Source: M55B118 sp964501715 (lineage in GTDB: Bacteria > Bacillota_I > Bacilli_A > Izemoplasmatales > Izemoplasmataceae). Taken from it: 64,000 nucleotides of DNA. A program made the position numbers and the translations under genes. Where the stretch lies: contig CAZCTR010000004.1 of NCBI GenBank assembly GCA_964501715.1, positions 28,839 to 92,838 on the forward strand, read 5' to 3'. This document shows positions 58,380-64,000 of the stretch, piece after piece. Each line of letters opens with the position of its first letter. Position 1 is the first letter of the stretch. The notes under the pieces are model-generated. The model was given only the letters and a program-made list of their open reading frames with translations. It was not told the DNA's origin and ran no database searches.

Positions 58380-59546
58380 TTATACGACGCTTTTTTCAAA
58401 TGCCTGAAACGTTTGGTCCTTGAATCGTTCGAGACTGAACATCTTCATGTCCAGTGAAGGGGGCTCACCAAGGATGAGTTCACTGAGTAGTAAGCCGGTC
58501 ATCGGGGCAAGCATGAACCCATGACCGGAGAATCCGCAAGCCATGTAGAAACCCAGGACATCACCGCTTTCGGCGAGTATGGGCTGATGGTCGGGGGACA
58601 TGTTGTAAAGGCCGCCCCATTGCCTTATGACCCTGAGGTCGGCGACCGGCGGCAAAAGCTCACCCACGGTCCTGGCCATCGCATCCAAAAACCCGTGGGT
58701 CGAGGCCATCGAATAGCCCGGTGGACGGTCGTCTCCGCGCCCCATGATGAACGCACCATGGGGTGTTTGCTGGCAATAGATGTTCTTGGAGAAACTGATG
58801 ACCATCGGCCCTTGCATGCGCTCGATCGGTTCGGTCACGAGGATTTCGCGGTTCTGTGAATGGACGGGGATCTCGACGCCGACCATCCGTCCGATCTTCT
58901 GCGCCCACCCTCCGGCAGCGTTGATGACTACAGCGGTCTTTATTTTCCCCTTCTGGGTCTCAACCGCCTTGATTGCCCCGCCGGACTTCGTGATGGCGGT
59001 CACCTCGGTGTCGGTGAAGACTTTCACACCCAGCTTTTTCGCAGCCTGGTAAAATGCGTCCGTGGTCTTGAACGGGTTTAGATGCCCGTCGCTTTCGCAA
59101 AAGGTCGCGCCCGTCACCTGGGAGGTGTCCAGATGCGGCACAATGGCTTTTGCGCCTTTTGGGTCCAGCTTCACCGAAGGGATGCCGAGCGAGTTCTGCA
59201 AGTCGACATTGCGTTTCGCTTCCTCTTCTTCAGCCTCGCTGGTCGCGACAATCAGGTAGCCTTCCTGCTTGAATTCGATGTCGTCCTCATATGCGAGGGT
59301 TTCATTCGCCTGTTCGAAGAACTCGACGCTTCTCTTGGCCAGAAGGCAGTTCGCCTTCGTGCTCCATTGTTGCCGGATTCCGGCGCCGCAGCGTCCGGTT
59401 GCACCCCACGAGAGATGATGCTTTTCGAGCACGACGATGTTTTTCGCCCCTTTTGAAGCAAGATGCCAGGCGATCGACATGCCGCTGATGCCACCCCCGA
59501 TGATGACAAAGTCCGCTTTCTTAGGCAATGCCTCATGCGTCCTCAT
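58380..59546 (-). CDS. Proline/sarcosine dehydrogenase beta-type FAD subunit
   Basis: 388 residues, DAO/SoxB family. FAD-binding IIGGGISGMSIAWHLASKGA near 15-34, GRCGAGIRQQ near 52-61, and the closing MSPDHQPILAESGDVLGFYM near 323-342 with GHGFMLAP near 349-356 are those of the beta subunit of archaeal L-proline dehydrogenase and of HcnC or sarcosine oxidase beta. It would oxidise the secondary amine directly. The adjacent P5C dehydrogenase argues for proline rather than sarcosine or glycine. Its start overlaps the small BFD-like gene by 14 bases. Confidence 0.82.
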   Translation of the reverse strand: MRTHEALPKKADFVIIGGGISGMSIAWHLASKGAKNIVVLEKHHLSWGATGRCGAGIRQQWSTKANCLLAKRSVEFFEQANETLAYEDDIEFKQEGYLIVATSEAEEEEAKRNVDLQNSLGIPSVKLDPKGAKAIVPHLDTSQVTGATFCESDGHLNPFKTTDAFYQAAKKLGVKVFTDTEVTAITKSGGAIKAVETQKGKIKTAVVINAAGGWAQKIGRMVGVEIPVHSQNREILVTEPIERMQGPMVISFSKNIYCQQTPHGAFIMGRGDDRPPGYSMASTHGFLDAMARTVGELLPPVADLRVIRQWGGLYNMSPDHQPILAESGDVLGFYMACGFSGHGFMLAPMTGLLLSELILGEPPSLDMKMFSLERFKDQTFQAFEKSVV

Positions 59547-59817
59547 CGTCAGCAGCCTCCCTTATGGCGCTCAGTTTCACTCCGGTGGTGAAGGGGCGCA
59601 TGTTTTGAAAACGGACGGATTCAAGCGGACGGTCGAAGAATCTGGAAATCTCCCACTGAACCATCTTGCCGCACGTGTTCGCCTGGCAGGGACCCATGCC
59701 CACGCGTTTGATCCGCTTGATCTCCTCAAAAGAGTCGTACCCTTCTTCGAAGAGTTTGAGGATGTCCGCAAGCGTGACATCCTCGCATCGACAGATGATG
59801 ATGTCCTCATGTCTCAT
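59533..59817 (-). CDS. BFD-like [2Fe-2S] subunit
   Basis: 94 residues. CRCEDVTLADI near 9-19 and GMGPCQANTCG near 40-50 supply the four cysteines of a bacterioferritin-associated-ferredoxin-like [2Fe-2S] domain. In other proline or hydroxyproline dehydrogenase complexes this domain is fused to the alpha subunit; here it is a separate small protein. It overlaps both neighbours by 11-14 bases and so is tightly coupled. Confidence 0.82.
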   Translation of the reverse strand: MRHEDIIICRCEDVTLADILKLFEEGYDSFEEIKRIKRVGMGPCQANTCGKMVQWEISRFFDRPLESVRFQNMRPFTTGVKLSAIREAADDEDA

Positions 59818-60295
59818 GCGGCACCTCGATTGTCATGGCGTCAAATAGAAGGGATTTGTCCATGCTCACATGCACGAGCACGGTTTTGTTCTGATGGGTT
59901 TTGTCGCTCACCTTGAGCACCCGGCCCTGGCCGATGGTGGTGCCGTGTCTGTTCAGGACATCCAAAAGGTCACCTTTTTCAGGTCTTGGCAAAAGCTCGT
60001 AAGGACATGTCAATACGGCTTTGTCGCCTTCAATTTTGCGCAGCGTGATGGCAAGACCCGGACAGATGGCCACACAGATGCCGCACCCGGTGCACCGGGT
60101 GAAATCGATGATGGGTCGGGCGTTGATGTCCGCGCCGATCTGTATCGCCTCCACAGGGCATTTCGTTTCACAAGGATTGCAGGGGATTTCCTTGTAACAT
60201 TCTATGACCGCTTTCGCCCTCTTCAGCACAGTGGTGTCCCTTGGAAACTGACGCCTGTAAAGAGTTTCACTCGCAACGCCGTCTTTCTCGATCAT
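59807..60295 (-). CDS. [4Fe-4S] ferredoxin-type subunit of the dehydrogenase
   Basis: 162 residues. Two cysteine sets: IPCNPCETKCPVEAI near 37-51 (a shortened set with three to four Cys) and RCTGCGICVAICPG near 67-80, a classical [4Fe-4S] motif. The C-terminal half is a small beta domain (KGDLLDVLNRHGTTIGQG) of unknown role. It should pass electrons from the flavin subunits to a carrier. It overlaps the alpha-subunit gene by four bases. Similar ferredoxin-like gamma or delta subunits occur in the Thermococcus proline dehydrogenase complex. Confidence 0.8.
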   Translation of the reverse strand: MIEKDGVASETLYRRQFPRDTTVLKRAKAVIECYKEIPCNPCETKCPVEAIQIGADINARPIIDFTRCTGCGICVAICPGLAITLRKIEGDKAVLTCPYELLPRPEKGDLLDVLNRHGTTIGQGRVLKVSDKTHQNKTVLVHVSMDKSLLFDAMTIEVPHET

Positions 60296-61374
60296 GGTTT
60301 CACCGCCTTTTGATATCCCGCCCGGACTTTGGCCGCGTGGGGGCCGCTCCTGAGACGCGACAGTTCATCCTGGAGATCACTTATTAGGTCTGGGTCTCCT
60401 GGTTTGTCCTTGTTGAGCGCCCTTGAGACATGCATCCCTGTGATGCGCCCTTCGACCATCGCCGAAGAGGCTTCCTCGATTCCGGACACATCCCCGCATG
60501 CGTAGACCCCCTCGAGGGACGTCTCATAAGTGTCGGAAAGATCCGGGACATTGCCTCCGAGTTCCCGGACATAAGATACCTTGGCACCCGCCTGCATCAA
60601 CAGTTCCGTGAGGGGCGCGAGTCCCACGCTGATGCAAACAGTGTCGAGTTCCATTACCCGCTCGGAGCCTTCGATGCCGTTCCAATCCTTGTCTAGATCC
60701 CAGATGATCACTTTATCAACCCGGTCGCCTCCCTCCGCACGCTTGATGCTTGTGCGTGTCAGGATGGGGACTTTCAGCCTGCGGATCTTCGAAGCGTGGA
60801 CAAGATAGCCGCTGATATGGTCCGCGGCTTCGACGACCGCCGCCACCTCGACGCCTGCCTGGATAAGCTGATAGCTCACGATCAGTCCGATGTTCCCGCT
60901 GCCGACCATGAGGACTTTCGAGCCCGGTCTGACCCCGTATTCGTTCATGAGTGTTTGGACCGCGCCGGCGGCATAGATGCCGGGAAGGTCATTGTTCTCA
61001 AAAGGGAGACTCTTCTCGGAAGCGCCGGTCGCGATGATGATGGTTTTGGCCCGGACCTTGAAATAGGTCTCACCCCGCAGACAACCTAGGACCTTGTCGC
61101 TATAAAGGGCCACCACGGTGGTACCGGTCAATATGTCCAAGGCTTGTCCATGACGGGAGATTTTTTCCGTCAAAAGCGCCATGATGTCGATGCCACGCTT
61201 TGAGGCGTGCTCCTTCTCGCTTCCAAAGAATTTGTGCGTCTGTTTGACCAACTGGCCTCCAAGCGAGGTGTTCCTGTCGATGAGGCACACCTTCGCTCCC
61301 GATTCAAGCAGACGTTCGGCCGCTGAAAGACCGGCCGGTCCGCCACCGACGATCACTGTGTCATAAGTGAGCAT
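60292..61374 (-). CDS. FAD/NAD(P)-binding alpha subunit (HcnB/proline dehydrogenase alpha-like)
   Basis: 360 residues. FAD motif VIVGGGPAGLSAAERLLESG near 7-26, a second nucleotide site LMVGSGNIGLIVSYQLIQAG near 154-173, and the closing GVYACGDVSGIEEASSAMVEGRITG near 291-315. It matches the alpha subunit of multi-subunit sarcosine, octopine or proline dehydrogenases and of hydrogen cyanide synthase B. It likely carries electrons to NAD or a quinone. The start ATG overlaps the stop of the small [2Fe-2S] gene by one base. Confidence 0.83.
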   Translation of the reverse strand: MLTYDTVIVGGGPAGLSAAERLLESGAKVCLIDRNTSLGGQLVKQTHKFFGSEKEHASKRGIDIMALLTEKISRHGQALDILTGTTVVALYSDKVLGCLRGETYFKVRAKTIIIATGASEKSLPFENNDLPGIYAAGAVQTLMNEYGVRPGSKVLMVGSGNIGLIVSYQLIQAGVEVAAVVEAADHISGYLVHASKIRRLKVPILTRTSIKRAEGGDRVDKVIIWDLDKDWNGIEGSERVMELDTVCISVGLAPLTELLMQAGAKVSYVRELGGNVPDLSDTYETSLEGVYACGDVSGIEEASSAMVEGRITGMHVSRALNKDKPGDPDLISDLQDELSRLRSGPHAAKVRAGYQKAVKP

Positions 61375-61679
61375 CACACCCGCCCCTTTCCGTGCTGGGT
61401 CATGACGACCATGCCTTCTTCAAGCGGGGTCACACATGTCTTGGTATTGGCTTTGCCATTCACGACCATCTGGCACGAGGCACAATTTCCGATGGCGCAA
61501 TAGAACCCCCTCGGTCTTTTCAGGCGCATGCTTTCACTGAGTTTCTTTATGCCGCTCGCATGAAGCGCGCTCGCAATGGTGTCGCCTTCACGCCCCTTCA
61601 ATGGCTTGCCATTGTAGGAGAAATTGATCTCTTTACGGATAGGAAACACCAACACAGGATGCTTGTGTATTCTTTGCAC
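61374..61679 (-). CDS. [2Fe-2S] subunit (HcnA/SoxA N-terminal-like)
   Basis: 101 residues. The domain has FSYNGKPLKGREGDTIASAL near 20-39 and cysteines in RGFYCAIGNCASCQMVVNG near 57-75 plus TKTCVTPLEEGM near 79-90, a plant-type [2Fe-2S] ferredoxin fold as in the N-terminal part of sarcosine oxidase alpha and HcnA. First gene of the six-gene proline-oxidation operon. GTG start at 61679, with GAGGTGG upstream. Confidence 0.82.
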   Translation of the reverse strand: MQRIHKHPVLVFPIRKEINFSYNGKPLKGREGDTIASALHASGIKKLSESMRLKRPRGFYCAIGNCASCQMVVNGKANTKTCVTPLEEGMVVMTQHGKGRV

Positions 61680-61711
61680 ATTCCACCTCGCATTTAAGCC
61701 GTATAGTAGAA

Positions 61712-61739
61712 ATTATACCATGAAGTGCTTTCATCACAA
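61712..61739 (-). promoter_or_regulatory. Promoter of the proline dehydrogenase operon
   Basis: Minus strand TTGTGA (61739-61734), 16-base spacer, TATAAT (61717-61712), 33 bases before the GTG start. Confidence 0.65.
61720..61734. promoter_or_regulatory. Candidate operator, inverted repeat between -35 and -10
   Basis: ATGAAGTGCTTTCAT: five-base arms ATGAA/TTCAT around a 5-base centre, filling the spacer of the operon promoter. The shape and position suit a LacI-family operator, with the regulator gene divergent 150 bases away. Confidence 0.45.
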
Positions 61740-61814
61740 AAATTATTTTTAGCGGGCGAAAAAGCCGCGGTCCGGTTTGGTCAGGGCGGTGTTTGACGGA
61801 ACGGCATCAGTCCT

Positions 61815-61841
61815 TTGACAAATTGCAATGAGAGGTAAAAT
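61815..61841 (+). promoter_or_regulatory. Possible promoter of the LacI-type gene
   Basis: TTGACA (61815-61820) with TAAAAT (61836-61841) at a short 15-base spacing, 41 bases before the start codon. Confidence 0.45.
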
Positions 61842-61882
61842 ATAGTAAAATTTAACTAGGTAGATAGAAAGGGGTGAGATCA

Positions 61883-62866
61883 ATGCCTAGATTAAAAGAC
61901 ATTGCGGATGAGGTGGGTGTGTCCATATCCACAGTATCCCGGGTATTGTCCGATGATCCGAGTTTGAATGTCTCGCAAAAGACACGCGATAGAATCCTTG
62001 ATACGGCCAACAGGCTTGAATACATCCCTAAAACGCAAAAACCCAACCATGCCAAGCACATCGCAATCATCATGTGGAGTGCGAAGGACGAGGAGACCAA
62101 CGACCCTTACTTCGCGGACATCAGGCAAGGCGTCGAGGATACGGCCAAGCGCTTCGGCGTTTACTGGATGACCCTTTATCAGGAGAACGGCACCTTCGAT
62201 TTCGAAAGGATCAGGCATGTCGACGGCATCCTTTGCATTGGAAAGTTTTCCAAAAAGGCCATCCATGCATTGCTGAAAATCACAAGACACATCGTCTTTG
62301 TCGACATGACGCCCAACATTAAAGCCTTCGACAGTGTCGTGATCGATTTTTCCCATAGTGTGAAACAGATCCTCAAGTTCCTAGAGGATTCTAGATACAA
62401 TCCTGTCGGTTACCTGGGCGGATACAGGAAAATCGATTCGCACGTCTATTATGGCGAACGCCGAAAAAAACACATGCTTGAGGGACTGAGGCGCATCCGC
62501 CGCTACAAACCGCAACATGTCCATATCGGGGATTTCTCCGTCAAAAGCGGCTACAGGATGATGCTGCGCGCCATCGAGCACGGTCCGGCCCGCCTTTATG
62601 TCTGTGCGAGCGATTCGATCGCCATCGGCGCCATGAAGGCTTTGCTCGAGAACGGATACAAGATCCCGGACGACGTCGCGGTGGTCGGGTTCAACGACAT
62701 CGATTCCGCTAAACATACCCATCCGTCCCTCACCACCATGCACGTGCCCTCCAGACACATGGGAGAAGAGGCTTTGCGCTCCTTGATGCTTAGAATAGAA
62801 GACCCCAAAAGGCCCACGGTCAAAAAAGTGGTGCCGACCCACATGAAAAAAAGGCAATCCGCCTAA
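61883..62866 (+). CDS. LacI family transcriptional regulator (GalR-like)
   Basis: 327 residues. LacI headpiece MPRLKDIADEVGVSISTVSRVLS at 1-23 with hinge region to about 60, then a periplasmic-binding-protein-like effector domain with DIRQGVEDTAKRFGVYW near 76-92, VDGILCIGKF near 116-125, VGYLGGYRKIDS near 177-188, and the closing IPDDVAVVGFNDIDSAKHTHP near 266-286. Start at 61883 after GGGGTGAG. It lies between the divergent proline operon and the galactokinase-like gene, 13 bases downstream of it, so it probably controls the sugar genes that follow and may also act at the divergent promoter. Confidence 0.92.
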   Translation: MPRLKDIADEVGVSISTVSRVLSDDPSLNVSQKTRDRILDTANRLEYIPKTQKPNHAKHIAIIMWSAKDEETNDPYFADIRQGVEDTAKRFGVYWMTLYQENGTFDFERIRHVDGILCIGKFSKKAIHALLKITRHIVFVDMTPNIKAFDSVVIDFSHSVKQILKFLEDSRYNPVGYLGGYRKIDSHVYYGERRKKHMLEGLRRIRRYKPQHVHIGDFSVKSGYRMMLRAIEHGPARLYVCASDSIAIGAMKALLENGYKIPDDVAVVGFNDIDSAKHTHPSLTTMHVPSRHMGEEALRSLMLRIEDPKRPTVKKVVPTHMKKRQSA

Positions 62867-62879
62867 GGGAGGAACCGTT

Positions 62880-64000
62880 ATGAATCATGCAATCAAGACC
62901 GAACACAAACACACTTACAAACATGACCCCCAGGCTGCGTATTTCTCCCCTGGGGTCATGAACCTTCTTGGCACGCACGCGGAGAGGCAGGGGGGGAAGG
63001 TGCTCGGCCTCACCCATGACATCGGCCTGACAGCCGTGGTGAGCGCGCGTCTGGACAGGATGATTCAGATTCGTCTTTTGAATGAACCGGACACGGATGT
63101 GCAGACACTCAATCTCGAAACCCTCCACTACGACACCATCAAGAGCCATGCGGCCCTGATGGCGGTCCTTTTGAAAAAACTGAGTCATGAAGGCTACGAT
63201 GTGTCGAAAGGGTTGGACATCACAGTGGGCGGTCCTTTGAGAAAAGAAAACGGCATCGGTTTCGAATCAACTCTGCTCATGCTTTTTTTCTCACTGGTGA
63301 TGGATCAGAACGCACTCACGCTTGAGAAAAAGAAACAATTGCGCTATGCCACCCATGTATTCAAGGAGTTCAAACCGACCATGAGTGCTCCGACTGATCC
63401 CCTCGCACTTCTATATGCCAAGCAGGACCATTTGATCTACATTTGCGGAAAGACCATGGATTTCGATTGGGTCCCTTTCGATTTTCAGAATTACGCATTG
63501 ACACTTTTCAATACGAACCGGAATCCCGAACATAGCCTCAAGACACTCATGAAAAGACAAAACGAGGTGCATGACGGATTTACGACCATCAACAGGAAAC
63601 GTGTGATAGAATCCTTGTGCGACCTCGACGTCCGTGAATTCAACACCTTGAAAGAACTGATCTCCAAACCGACGACCAAAAAAAGAATCGAGCATGTCGT
63701 CTTTGAAGGCGACCGCTCGAGACAGGGTTTCAACGCCTTAGAGCGTGGGGACTACATCCTGTTCAGCGGACTGATCGAACAATCCCACATATCACTCAAA
63801 GAACTCTATGAAGTCTCGGGTGAGGAACTGGATTTTCTAGCCTCGGAAGCGTATAAGCAAGGGGCTCTGGCCGGCAAGCTTGCAGGGGTCGGTTTCGGTG
63901 GCCCGCTCATCGCCCTTTTCGAGAAGGACGACCTTCCAAGAGACTTTGACGATCTCAAGCACCGATATGAGAAACGGTTCCATAAACCGCTCGATGTGAC
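62880..64000 (+). CDS. Degenerate galactokinase-like GHMP protein (3' end cut by window)
   Basis: 373 residues visible, open to the window end. The frame reads YFSPGVMNLLGTHAERQGGK near 21-40 where galactokinase has SPGRVNLIGEHTDYNGG: the Arg and the Glu and Asp of this catalytic/sugar-binding loop are replaced (Val, Thr, Glu). The phosphate loop, normally GLSSSAA, reads NGIGFEST. The catalytic Asp region survives as TDPLALLY, and the C-terminal YEVSGEELDFL near 321 and GKLAGVGFGGPLIALF near 340 are good matches to galactokinase. So the fold is kept and the catalytic loops are changed; it may bind galactose and act as a sensor (like yeast Gal3) or have other activity. GGGAGG precedes the start, 13 bases after the LacI gene. 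Confidence 0.75.
   Translation, partial: MNHAIKTEHKHTYKHDPQAAYFSPGVMNLLGTHAERQGGKVLGLTHDIGLTAVVSARLDRMIQIRLLNEPDTDVQTLNLETLHYDTIKSHAALMAVLLKKLSHEGYDVSKGLDITVGGPLRKENGIGFESTLLMLFFSLVMDQNALTLEKKKQLRYATHVFKEFKPTMSAPTDPLALLYAKQDHLIYICGKTMDFDWVPFDFQNYALTLFNTNRNPEHSLKTLMKRQNEVHDGFTTINRKRVIESLCDLDVREFNTLKELISKPTTKKRIEHVVFEGDRSRQGFNALERGDYILFSGLIEQSHISLKELYEVSGEELDFLASEAYKQGALAGKLAGVGFGGPLIALFEKDDLPRDFDDLKHRYEKRFHKPLDV

Noticed and set aside
1..64000. UGA read as tryptophan, as in many mollicutes
   Set aside because: Many genes end at UGA in the expected place (for example 6120, 7031, 48791) and Trp is coded by UGG.
1..64000. tRNA or rRNA genes
   Set aside because: No cloverleaf with a GTTCGA-type T-loop outside coding regions, and no rRNA-like stretch.

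Overview
The window looks like a chromosome segment of an anaerobic or microaerophilic low-complexity member of the Bacillota, probably a Bacilli lineage near the Mollicutes-related groups. The evidence is pyruvate:ferredoxin oxidoreductase with an NfnAB transhydrogenase, a SufCDSUB iron-sulfur operon, an HPr-like protein, a ComK-like protein, MsmK/UgpC-type sugar ATPase, PadR/HAAS and DegV pairs, and promoters of TTGACA/TATAAT type with strong AGGAGG ribosome binding sites. UGA is a normal stop codon, so this is not a recoded mollicute. Base composition is roughly half G+C by eye. The assignment to a group is inference. The sequence is a draft assembly: there is a 100-N gap inside one gene, and one lipoprotein gene has an apparent single-base deletion.

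Layout. 1-2813: the tail of an FtsX-type permease and a MacB-like ATPase/permease fusion. 2839-5403: class II photolyase, divergent from a small OLD-like ATPase/TOPRIM protein. 5470-8657: an unusual five-gene operon (zinc-ribbon methyltransferase, 2-hydroxyacid dehydrogenase, cytosolic reductive-dehalogenase-like Fe-S protein, small Smr protein, zinc-ribbon membrane protein). 8731-10924: NfnAB. 11021-14020: DegV/MarR/PadR/HAAS/DegV lipid and regulator block. 14069-17733: extracellular-flavin electron-transfer set (Gx transporter, ApbE, tandem FMN-binding lipoprotein, NusG-II protein). 17776-23394: YigZ, CCA-adding enzyme, pullulanase, YhaM, L25. 23489-27700: foldase-like lipoprotein, WalJ, a choline-kinase-like protein. 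27858-33435: PFOR, MgtC, a fumarate-reductase-like flavoprotein. 33561-38522: SUF operon. 38660-46161: transketolase, PucR-type regulator, sugar ABC ATPase, ComK-like protein, pgk-HPr-like-tpiA, cupin. 46201-56740: rpsD, fRMsr, thiI, a SpoU methyltransferase, the rimP-nusA-ylxR-ylxQ-infB-rbfA operon, uvrC, a DEDD exonuclease. 56805-61679: a six-gene proline oxidation operon. 61883-64000: a LacI-type regulator and a degenerate galactokinase-like protein cut by the window end.

How it fits together. Sugars and polysaccharides (pullulanase, sugar ABC ATPase, Pgk/TpiA/transketolase) feed pyruvate to PFOR. Reduced ferredoxin can be balanced by NfnAB or possibly passed toward the flavinylated surface lipoprotein. 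Proline can be oxidised by a multi-subunit flavo-iron-sulfur dehydrogenase plus P5C dehydrogenase. The SUF operon supplies clusters for these many Fe-S enzymes.

The most interesting items are the degenerate galactokinase paired with a LacI regulator, the cytosolic RdhA-like operon, the reduced OLD-like protein, the flavin electron-transfer locus with its broken signal peptide, the HPr-like protein lacking the Arg-Pro after its histidine, and a terminator-like hairpin in the rimP-nusA leader. No tRNA, rRNA, CRISPR, insertion sequence or prophage was seen, and no gene-free stretch exceeds about 220 bases.
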